From: Boesenbergia rotunda
Lineage: Eukaryota > Streptophyta > Magnoliopsida > Zingiberales > Zingiberaceae
Direction of reading: 5' to 3'
NCBI GenBank assembly: GCA_024364735.1
Contig: JAGFNQ010000288.1
Coordinates: 184,785 to 248,784 of the forward strand
Length of the DNA: 64,000 bases
Shown: in pieces, positions 56,843 through 64,000 of the stretch
Numbering within the stretch: the stretch's first letter is position 1
How the letters are laid out: each line of letters starts with the position of its first letter
Notes under the pieces: model-generated
Seen by the model: the letters and a program-made list of their open reading frames with translations, nothing else
What the model was told of the DNA's origin: nothing
Database searches by the model: none
Translations under genes and position numbers: made by a program

Positions 56843-56855
56843 CGCTCTGATACCA
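56843..56855 (-). other. Primer binding site of copia H
   Basis: The minus strand reads TGGTATCAGAGCG (tRNA-iMet), one base from the LTR end TGTTGTTCTC (plus strand, 56857). Confidence 0.8.
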
Positions 56856-56856
56856 A

Positions 56857-57712
56857 TGTTGTTCTCTAAGCATGAGATCGAATTGCAAAAGATTAAGACT
56901 TACAGTGATTGAAGATCTACTTCTTCTTTTCTTCTTCTGCTTGCTATCGAGAGAACGTCACCGGACCGATCCCAATTAGCCACAAACCAAATCCCTCTCA
57001 GATTCGACGCTCCGATTCCTCTTTGTCTACCTCTTGGATTGCAATTTGGACGCCATTTTATAGGAAGAATCAGGCGTTTCTTTTACCTCCATCAATGGAG
57101 GTCTTCAATGCTCTGGCCAGTAACGCCAACGATTGAAGATGAAGGCCAGTAACGCTTGTAACGCCGAAGGCCAATAACGCCTGTAACGCCAACAATCACA
57201 TGTCACGTCACCCGAGCACCACGTAGGCACTGCCACATCACCGACACATCACCCGAGTGTCACGTCATCGGAGCATAAATTTATGCTTCTCAATGTCCTG
57301 ATACGTAAGTGCGAAATACAAAGTGTAAAATGCGCCAACAAAACGCCCAGTGCGCACATGGCGGGCTCGCAGGTGCGAGCACCTGCTCGCCTGTGAGAAG
57401 AGACCACCTGTGTTTCTTTTTAATTCCATTAACACAAGAACACATATAAGGAAGTAAATCCCTTCGGAAATTTTAGATGTGGGACTAATCCCCATTTACT
57501 TCCTTTTATGTAAATTTTGGACTAACTTTAAATAATTATAATTTCTCATTCTCCCGTAATCAGTTTTGAGCAAATTAATAGTCTAAATTCATCTACGCAA
57601 AACATATATTTCATTTTTGAAGACAATTCTGACTTTCATTGATTGATGACACCTCGATTATCTTTTGCAAAGCATATTTGGTCTTAATTATTTTTTTTGT
57701 TTAAGCACCAAA
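56857..57712 (-). mobile_element. LTR of copia H (outer boundary uncertain)
   Basis: The inner end is fixed by the PBS: on the minus strand the LTR finishes GAGAACAACA. The outer end is unclear. One candidate is near 57551 (TGAGAAATTA on the minus strand, preceded by CGGGAGAA, which looks like a polypurine tract). Otherwise it runs on to 57712, where LTR C2 begins. The short open frames inside are not coding. Confidence 0.55.
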
Positions 57713-57826
57713 TGTTGGTGCAAAAAGCACCCAAGTCAAACCTGTGTTTTGATAATGACAACAGAGTTCAAAAGTTAAGTCTTACTTGTTATCTAACATG
57801 TCACTCTAGTGTGCAGAGTAAAAAGT

Positions 57827-58075
57827 CCTAGCGAAGGACTGCTAGGCACTGACGAAGGAATGCCAGGTCATAAAGCCCTAGCGAAGGACTGCTAGGCACT
57901 GGCGAAGGAATGCCAGGGTGAAAAGCCCTAGCGAAGGACTGCTAGGCGCCATGCGAAGGACATCTTGGGACTGAAGCCCTAGCGAAGGAATGCTAGGCAC
58001 CGGGCGAAGGACAGCTCGGTATCCAAGACCTGGCAAAGGACCGCCAGGCAAAAGTCCAACCAGAGGAGCGGTTGG
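57827..58075 (+). repeat. Hairpin array in LTR C2
   Basis: Around ten units of stem-loop-stem (6-8-6). CCTAGCGAAGGACTGCTAGG (57827, 57877, 57927), CCTAGCGAAGGAATGCTAGG (57978), CCGGGCGAAGGACAGCTCGG (58000), CCTGGCAAAGGACCGCCAGG (58029) and CCAACCAGAGGAGCGGTTGG (58056). They are interleaved with CTGGCGAAGGAATGCCAG (57899). The stems differ but stay complementary. Confidence 0.9.
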
Positions 58076-58316
58076 CTTCAGGTAAATTCTCCCGAGAGGA
58101 GTAGGTGAGGACGCGTTCCCCGTCGAGGAAACAGTAGGCGTCGGTTCGACCTAGTGCTCCATTTTGGAGGCCCAAAGTCAGAACCAAGACAGCTAAGGTT
58201 GTATAAACATAATACTCTATTGTTTTATATTGTTTTGGACTAACCCTGGATGCAGGACCAAAGGAACGTGTGTCTGCAGCTCAGAATGCCCAAAGGAGAG
58301 AGGCAAGTAGCTGAGC

Positions 58317-58693
58317 AGGGCGCCCTCAGTGTCCTGGGCGCCCCCAGGGGCAACACAAAACAAGCGAAGCAACAAAGGCTTTGGCTGACCACTGGCCGGG
58401 GCGCCCCCAGCAGTCAGGGCGCACCCAGCAGCCAGGGCGCCCCCAGCAGCCAGGGCGCCCCGAACGCCCAGGGCGCCCCCAGTGCCCAGGGCGCCCCGCG
58501 CCTACACCAGCGAAGCCGATTACCCTTATCCAGCCGAGAAGCCCACGCTGAAGGAGTCAAGCAGGGCGCCCCCAGCGTCCAGGGCGCCCCCAGTGTCAAA
58601 CCTCATCCCTATTCGAGTGGGATAGAGATTGACCGAGCGAAGCTCGGATCGCGTGACACGTGGGGGGCGCCCCCGACGTCCAGGGCGCCCCGA
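58317..58693 (+). promoter_or_regulatory. GGGCGCC palindrome array upstream of the C2 TATA box
   Basis: About 11 copies of GGGCGCC(C), each a self-complementary GGCGCC core, often spaced by 18 bp (CAGGGCGCCCCCAG). The array stops right before the TATA box. Confidence 0.8.
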
Positions 58694-58697
58694 GGCG

Positions 58698-58707
58698 CTA
58701 TAAATAG
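58698..58707 (+). promoter_or_regulatory. TATA box of LTR C2
   Basis: CTATAAATAG lies just after the GGGCGCC array, about 985 bp from the LTR start. A transcript start about 30 bp downstream is expected. Confidence 0.7.
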
Positions 58708-59118
58708 CATCCAACACCCAGGCTTTCGACAACAACTTTGATTCAACGCTTCTACGCTCTTCTGCTCTCGCGCCTCGCTCCGGAAACCTCCCAACTCGAG
58801 CCGACGACGTCCCGCTGCTCCGAAAAAGACAACCTACATCGGACGTCGGTAAAAGAAGAGCTTTTTATTTGTTAAGTTTACTGTGCTATATTTGTAACTC
58901 AATACTGTAAACTGACTTGCGAACTTATAGAATTGCTCGCAGAAAACGGTCAACGACCGTGGGCCTTGGAGTAGGAGTCGACCTAGGCTCCGAACCAAGT
59001 AAAAATCACTGTATTTGCGTGTTTTGTTTTTTATCTTCCGCTGTGCAAATTTTCTATCTTAAATCCGAACGCTTTCCGATATTCACCCCCCCTCTATCGG
59101 TTCTCTCGATCCAACAAG

Positions 59119-59130
59119 TGGTATCAGAGC
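59119..59130 (+). other. Primer binding site of C2
   Basis: TGGTATCAGAGC lies two bases after the LTR end. Confidence 0.9.
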
Positions 59131-59345
59131 GGGGAAGTTCAAATTTGGTGCAACCACCAGTTTGAAAATTTTTTCGGATTTTTTTTCTCGTTCGAATTTC
59201 TTCTAAATTTTTCGTTCGAATTTTTCTTTTTCGTTAATCGAGGTTGGTGCAACACCCCTCGTTATTTTATTTTCCTTATCCCGCACTACTAATCCAAGAC
59301 CAAGTCTTGGGAAATTTTTTCTGTTAGTTATTTTTTCCAGATTAA
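59131..59345 (+). other. Leader of C2
   Basis: About 215 bp, T-rich, no coding. Its first 90 bp match 47210-47286. Confidence 0.7.
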
Positions 59346-60318
59346 ATGGCCATGCAAGAAGGATTCAGCACCGCCAGACCTCCACTTTTCAGTGGAGAAG
59401 ACTTTTCCTACTGGAAAAGTTGAATGGAGATCCACCTGAAAACTCAGGTGGACATGTGAATTATCATCCAGTCCGGACTGGAGATTCCCACAAATGCTGA
59501 AGGACTACCTCAAAGCTACACAGAGTGGGACACCGCTCTGAAACGAAGAATCGAAGCAGATGCAAAGGCGACCCAGACCCTTCAATGCGGCTTGACAAAG
59601 GAGGAGCTGAACCAGTGGGCCCCTTCAACAGTGCCAAGGAGCTGTGGGCAAAATTGATCGAGATGCACGAAGGAACATCAGACACTTGAATCAGTAAGAG
59701 AGATCTGCTCCTAAACAAATTGTATACCATCAAGATGGCCGACAATGAAACAGCAGCCCAGCTTCACGCACGAATCCAAGAATTGATGAACGGTCTTCAC
59801 ACTATAGGTCACAAGTTCGAAAACCGTGACCTAATAAGGTATACTTTAAATGCTTTCCCTAGAAACACCTTGTGGGCATCTATGGTAGATGCATACAAGG
59901 TTTCAAGGGATCTCTCAAAAATTAAACTAGATGAATTATTTTCTGAATTAGAACTTCATGAACTGACTAACTGCAATATGGCCGAGAAAGGTATTGCCTT
60001 TGTTGCAGGAAAAACTGGAAGGTCAACAAAGAAGAAACCTCAACCTGAACCCGAGTCTAACTCAGACTCAAACTCAGAAGACGAAGAAGGAGATCGACCT
60101 AAGCTGGTCCGATTGGCCCGAAGCTACTATAAAGAATTGAAGAACCAAACCAACAGAAGGAAGGCCAACTGAAGAAAGGACGAACCAGCTGAACCCACAA
60201 ATGACAAAAGCAAGCCCAACGTGACTTGCTACGAGTGCAAGAAGAAGGGCCACTACAAGACGGAGTGTCCAAACCTAAAGGAGACCAAAAAGTCAAGAAG
60301 AAAGAAAGCACTCCAAGC
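59346..60318 (+). pseudogene. C2 gag, first part (Sirevirus-like)
   Basis: It starts at ATG 59346 (MAMQEGFSTARPPLFSGEDF, YWKS). TGA codons at 59421 and 59457 replace an Arg and a Trp codon, and a third TGA falls after EGTSDT, with a frameshift near 59600. From 59720 a frame of 150 codons is open: MADNETAAQLHARIQELMNG, LKAF-like FPRNTLWASMVDAYK, LDELFSELELHE, then an acidic Ser/Asp/Glu linker. After one more TGA comes a zinc knuckle CYECKKKGHYKTEC (60226-60267). Structure and sequence are those of a Sirevirus/Maximus-type Gag. All stops are C-to-T or G-to-A changes. Solo LTR D interrupts it at 60318. Confidence 0.8.
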
Positions 60319-60456
60319 TGTTGGTGCAGTTTGCACTAACGGTCAAACTCGGGTTTTGATGTATGACAAAGTGGTTAAAGTTAGGGTTGTGTGTGTTTAA
60401 CCTCTTTACCAAGTGTGCAGGGTTGAAAGACTTAGGACCAGACACCAGGCTGAAGT

Positions 60457-60569
60457 CCAGGATGGTTGAGTCCTGGCGGGAAGTCCAGTTGGGTCCGCGG
60501 GACCTGACAACTGGCTGAAGACCAAGTTGGTTGAGACTTGGCAGGAAGACCAAGGTGGTTGAGCCTTGG
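60457..60569 (+). repeat. Hairpin array in LTR D
   Basis: Three 6-8-6 units with the identical loop TGGTTGAG and different, perfectly complementary stems: CCAGGA/TCCTGG (60457-60476), CCAAGT/ACTTGG (60522-60541) and CCAAGG/CCTTGG (60550-60569). Between the first two lies a larger palindrome, CCAGTTG/CAACTGG, enclosing GGTCCGCGGGACC (60485-60514). Confidence 0.9.
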
Positions 60570-61178
60570 CAGGAAGTCCTGGTAGGGTCAAGAAGTCAAG
60601 TAGAGCTGCACAATGGGTAAGTAAGGTAAGTCACTGGAGGAGCGACCCAGTGAGGACGAGTCCAATCTTGGACTTTAGGCGCGGTCCAACTTAGACCCAT
60701 TTAGGTGATCTAAGTTGAGTCCTGGTTAGATCCTGGTCTGGGAGACAGGATCTAATTAAACTTATATCTTATTATTTGTTGTTTTGGACTAACCCTGGAT
60801 GCAGGACCGAAGGACGGTGTTTCTGCAGCTCAGACAGCCTCAAACGAGTGAGGCCGTAGCTGAGCAGGGCGCCCCGGATGTGTCGGGCGCCCCAGAGTCA
60901 ACCAGGAGTCAGCGGAGAGGTAAACGCCCCGACAGCAGCGCTATTTGGGGCGCCCCGCTTGAATCGGGCGCCCCCTGTGCCACCTCACTGACCAGCTGCC
61001 GAAGCTCACCCTCGCGAAGCCAGAAGATGGGATTTTGACCGGTCAATCGGGCGCCCCGCGCGCGTCGGGCGCCCCAGTCAAAAGCAATCCCGAAGTAGAC
61101 GAGATTAGCTCTGACCGGAGCATCGCCGGATCGACAGCCACGTGGGGGGCGCCCCGAGCATGTCGGGCGCCCCCTGCC

Positions 61179-61188
61179 CTATATAAAG
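61179..61188 (+). promoter_or_regulatory. TATA box of LTR D
   Basis: CTATATAAAG lies directly after the last GGGCGCCCC of the array. Confidence 0.7.
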
Positions 61189-61666
61189 AGGGCCTCGACC
61201 CTCTTCAAAAAGCAACACTTCTGTCAAAGCTTTCAAGTTTTTCTACGCTCGCGCCTTGCTCCGGAAACGCTACACTTCGAGCCGACGACGTCCTGCTGCC
61301 CCGAAAGAGTCGACCTACTCCGGACGTCGGTAAAAAGTTAATTTTTCAATATATATATTGTTGCACTTAATTACTTGAAAGTGTGGGGTTGTCACACTTT
61401 CAATTCATTTGTACTCGCCTGCTCTATCGGGGTTGACCGATAGAGAGTTTTAGTGGATTGCCCAACGGAAAGGTCCGAGGGACCTGGGCCTTCGAGTAGG
61501 AGTCGACGAAGGCTCCGAACGAAGTAAAAATCGTTCGTGTTTTTGTGTTCATCTTTCGTTTCTTTCATTTCCGCTGTGCACGCTTTTTAAAGCACTCTGA
61601 TTTAATTTTTTAAAAAAGTCACGTGATTCACCCCCCCCCTCTCACGTGCATCGATCCTACACAAGC

Positions 61667-62341
61667 AACCTGGGACGAATCTTCCTCAGAAGAAGAAGAA
61701 GCACCCCAGTCAAACCTACTAGCCCTGACCGCCTCAGAAGAAGTCGAGACCGAGTCAGAATCTGAACAGGACGACAGCAGACTAACCTTTTCAGAAGACG
61801 GCGAAATCAAGGTAAGTGGTTTCAATAGAAGTCAGTTAAATGAACTTATTTCGTATCTTTCTCGAGATTTGGCGAAAGCCAAACTCCGAGTCGAATCCCT
61901 CCGACAGGAAGTAAAACTCCTGAAAGAGGGAGCTGACTCTAAATCCTTAACCGAGAAAGTTCAAGAAGGAACTCCTACTCAAGTTGAAAAACTTGAGAAA
62001 GAGAACTCCCCCTGAAAACTCAGGTTAAGGATCTTAGAGCTGCCTTAGAACGATTCACTTCCGGTTCCAAGGGTCTTGACATGATTCTTGGAAAACAGAA
62101 GTCCGTTCTAAATCGATCCGGACTTGGCTATAGAACCAAATCCCGACAAAGATCTTACTTTGCTGTACTGAATTAGTCCAGAAGTAAAGTTCAGGCATGG
62201 GTACCTAAACTGTACCTGAACAAACCAACTGGATCAAATCAGTATTGGATCCCCAAGGAAAAGATTCACATCTTGCCTAATCATTACCGTGGCTTTAGTC
62301 CAGGGGGAGCCAAACTGAAAACTATATTCATTGTTAGATAA
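61667..62341 (+). pseudogene. C2 gag, second part (coiled-coil and end)
   Basis: This continues Gag after the D insertion. The acidic stretch (SSSEEEEAPQSN, SESEQDDSRL) leads to a predicted coiled coil (LNELISYLSRDLAKAKLRVE, LRQEVKLLKEGADSKSL), a feature of Sirevirus Gag C-termini. After a frameshift near 62014, the tail continues: LERFTSGSKGLDMILGKQKS, GLGYRTKSRQR, a TAG, then VQAWVPKLYLN and GSNQYWIPK, ending in TAA at 62339. The expected protease (DSGCS/DTGCS) is not found downstream. AGGGGGAGCC at about 62302 resembles the internal purine tracts known in Sireviruses. Confidence 0.75.
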
Positions 62342-63010
62342 AATCCAACTCTCTTTATTTTTTTTGCATGTTTGCTTGTTCATTTACCTTCTGCAATTTA
62401 CCATGCTTAAACTTAGGTTAGTATAAGGACTGAACAAACTTAACTGAAACTTGAAAACATAGTATTGGGTGGAGGTGAGATGATAGTACGTTAGGGAAAC
62501 CAATTCTAATAAGATCAAGTTTACTTGGTCTCTTTAGACTGGTGAAACTAGCCGAAGCTACCGATCCAAAATCCAAACTAGTTAGACCAGAACTTTTTTA
62601 AAGATTAATTTTGAAAATGAAATTTCATTAAACGGCTTTGTCAAGGAAAGGGTTGATGATCCAATAAGGCTACGGCCAAAGAAGGCCTAGTGCCTCGCCA
62701 AGACCTGGAAGCCAATTTTTGAATTTCAAATTCAAATTATTTTTTGTCAAATTCAAATCTAACACAAATTTTCAGTTAAGTATAGATTCAAACATTCTCC
62801 TTCAAAATAAACTTAACTGTTTTCAAAAATTAATTTAAGGTTTTCAAAATAAATAATAATTTTTCAAAATAATTTTACTTAACAAAACCTGTCTCACAAA
62901 ACCCATAAGGCTAACGTGATTGAAAACCATAGATTGGGTGAGACAGTAAGATTAAGACTCAATGGGAAATTCTTTAAATGCTTATATTATGAGTTAATTC
63001 TATAGTTAAG
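62342..63010 (+). other. Non-coding stretch of Sirevirus-like element
   Basis: AT-rich, no open frame of note and no pol domain. Protease, integrase and most of RT are missing between gag and the RT fragment at 63799, so a deletion or a junction to another element lies here. Confidence 0.5.
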
Positions 63011-63170
63011 GTCATGGTCAAACCATAGTCAACACAGTCAAATCATGGTCAACACGGTCAAACCATGGTCAAAATAGTCAAACTACAAGTCAAAGCAGTC
63101 AAAGCAATTCAAACCATGGTCAAATCGATTAAACTATGGTCAAACCGATTAAACCATGGTCAAACGATGA
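63011..63170 (+). repeat. GTCAA/ACCATGGTCAAA array
   Basis: Irregular repeats of (A)GTCAA and ACCATGGTCAAA, at least a dozen in 160 bp. Read on the minus strand they are TTGAC, the W-box core, and CCATGG adds palindromes. Confidence 0.8.
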
Positions 63171-63202
63171 CAAGACATAAAACTTGTCTTTTCCTATACA
63201 GT

Positions 63203-63450
63203 CTCGGGCGCCCGGAACCACGCGGGCGCCCCCACCATGCCTTTTCCCTCTCTCGAGGCGAAAAGATGAGTCTGACCTTTGACCAGGGCGCCCGGAACCA
63301 CGCGGGCGCCCCATCACAGTCAATGCAGCAAAAGCTGCAAACACGCCCTGACCCGGGCGCCCGGAGCACTCCTGGCGCCCCCATCCAGCTGCAGTCTCTG
63401 CCAAAGGAAGAGACGACTGACCCAGGTGCCCGGGAGCTCTCGGGCGCCCC
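63203..63450 (+). promoter_or_regulatory. GGGCGCC array near the right edge
   Basis: About seven GGGCGCC(C/G) palindromes, as in LTRs C, D and F, followed directly by a TATA box at 63462. Confidence 0.7.
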
Positions 63451-63461
63451 CAATGTAATGC

Positions 63462-63471
63462 CTATAAAAGG
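63462..63471 (+). promoter_or_regulatory. TATA box after GGGCGCC array
   Basis: CTATAAAAGG lies about 90 bp upstream of an ATG (63560). The order palindrome array then TATA is that of the Sirevirus-like LTRs. Confidence 0.6.
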
Positions 63472-63559
63472 AATCCGAATCCCCTTCTCTTCCCACACCA
63501 AAAACCAACTTCCTTCCACCCTTCCGATCAAGAGACCTTGCAAGCTCTCGTCCTCAACC

Positions 63560-63824
63560 ATGCCTCCCCGAGCTGCCCGGTATAATTTTTATTGCATTTA
63601 AATTAATTTTTAATTTTAATGCAATACCTTCATACTTCTTTTAAATTCCTTCTCTTAGAAGACGTCGACCAAACCCGGCCAACCCCAGTGCCGAACCAAG
63701 TCCCGACCCTAGATTCCCTACTCTAGAATTATGTAATAAGTTTGCTCAAACCATTTACAAGCCTATCAAGACAAGCTATCTTAATAGACATTTCTTTACC
63801 CAATCATACCCCCATGGCCACTAA
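63560..63824 (+). CDS. Hypothetical two-exon reading frame
   Basis: ATG at 63560 encodes MPPRAAR. A GT at 63580 (CCCG/GTATAA) and an AG at 63657-63658 (TTCTCTTAG/AAGACG) would define a 79-bp AT-rich intron. After that splice the frame stays open through RRRPNPANPSAEPSPDPRF and LELCNKFAQTIYKPI to a TAA at 63822. Unspliced, the frame stops after 13 codons. A short basic, Pro-rich N-terminus is seen in some Sirevirus env-like proteins, but the match is weak. It overlaps the start of the RT fragment in another frame, so its 3' end is probably cut by a junction. The splice is inference. Confidence 0.3.
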
Positions 63825-64000
63825 TGTAAAAATAGATAGTGACCCTGATGGTAAGCCAGTCGACCTCAAACTATATAGAAGTATGATAGGTAGTCTACTG
63901 TACCTTACAGCCAGCAGACCTGACATTCTTTTTGCTGTAGGGATGTGTGCTAGATACCAAACATGTGCTAAGGAAACGCACTTAGCAGCCCTAAAAAGAA
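63799..64000 (+). pseudogene. Copia RT/RNase H fragment running off the window
   Basis: One open frame to the window edge: TPMATNVKIDSDPDGKPVDL, KLYRSMIGSLLYLTASRPDI, then FAVGMCARYQT. This is the conserved segment after the copia RT palm, before RNase H, in Sirevirus style. The upstream part of RT, including YVDD, is missing; the homology begins abruptly near 63799. Whether it belongs to C2 or another copy cannot be told here. Confidence 0.85.

Larger units (their letters stand above)
57713..59116 (+). mobile_element. 5' LTR of Sirevirus-like element C2 (1,404 bp)
   Basis: It starts TGTTGGTGCAAAAAGCACCC, ends TCTCTCGATCCAACA, and is followed two bases later by a PBS. Layout: hairpin array 57827-58075, a conserved TTTTGGACTAACCCTGGATG at 58232-58252, GGGCGCC array about 58317-58693, TATA box 58698-58707, and the TTCACCCCCCCTCTATCGG end. 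LTR C1 shares this layout. The 163-codon Gly-Ala-Pro frame at 58250-58741 is a by-product of the palindrome array. Confidence 0.9.
60319..61661 (+). mobile_element. Solo LTR D (Sirevirus-like, 1,343 bp)
   Basis: It starts TGTTGGTGCAGTTTGCAC, ends CATCGATCCTACA, and is flanked by CAAGC on both sides (60314-60318, 61662-61666). It contains a hairpin array with loop TGGTTGAG (60457-60569), TTTTGGACTAACCCTGGATG (60783-60802), eight GGGCGCC palindromes (about 60865-61172), a TATA box (61179-61188) and a TTCACCCCCCCCC end. It is related to LTR C only in this core. Confidence 0.92.

Noticed and set aside
58250..58741. 163-codon Gly-Ala-Pro repeat protein in LTR C2
   Set aside because: The GAP repeats come from the GGCGCC palindrome and appear on both strands and in LTRs C1, D and F. 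It lies in U3 and is better explained as a DNA motif array. Its conserved start is kept as a separate finding.

Overview
This window is a block of plant nuclear DNA made almost entirely of nested LTR retrotransposons. I find no intact host gene. Plant origin is shown by the element families: Ty1/copia Tork-like and Sirevirus-like elements, Ty3/gypsy chromovirus and Tat elements with the extra archaeal-type RNase H, initiator-Met primer sites (TGGTATCAGAGC), many solo LTRs, and MITE-like inverted repeats. The Sirevirus and Tat load fits a large angiosperm genome, possibly a monocot. The species cannot be read from the sequence.

Left block, 1-9070. A deleted chromovirus (here T, minus strand) has its 3' LTR at 1-143, an integrase/chromodomain remnant at 293-710, a gag remnant at about 760-1060, about 3.2 kb of unassigned interior, its PBS at 4343-4355 and a 3.5 kb 5' LTR at 4361-7858. 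T sits in the 3' end of a plus-strand Tat element (Tat-3, LTR 8409-9070). Tat-3 lies against the pol gene of an opposite-strand Tat element (Tat-1).

Central block, 9071-38020. Tat-1 (minus) is split: pol at 9071-11324; gag, PBS and 5' LTR at 37104-38020. Between them lies a Tork-like copia element A (minus, 11325-37103). A carries three insertions: a plus-strand copy of its own family, A' (12868-25462, TSD TGAAC, inside A's 3' LTR); an Athila-like solo LTR G (27259-30382, TSD ATGTT); and a Sirevirus-like solo LTR F (31563-33198, TSD TTCAC). A' is itself interrupted by copia element B copy 1 (B1, ending at 20720). A 900-N gap (14451-15350) falls inside A'/B1.

Quiet segment, 38021-42328. AT-rich DNA with two MITE-like elements, a TA microsatellite and a GC-rich island. 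No gene was recognised.

Right block, 42329-64000. Solo LTR E (minus); Sirevirus-like LTR C1, interrupted by solo LTR A3 (TSD GAAAG); a suspicious single 'n' at 47287; copia B copy 2 (47288-54271); a minus-strand copia H (54272-57712) with an unusual long leader; and Sirevirus-like element C2 (57713 onward), whose gag is interrupted by solo LTR D (TSD CAAGC). A reverse-transcriptase fragment runs off the right edge.

The elements do not work together as a pathway. The logic is stratigraphic: each insertion dates after its host. The most unusual signal is in the U3 of the Sirevirus-like LTRs C, F and D. These hold arrays of 20-bp hairpins (6-bp stem, 8-nt loop, 6-bp stem) in which the loop is conserved while the stems change in a compensating way. 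Next to them lie GGGCGCC palindrome arrays directly upstream of the TATA box.
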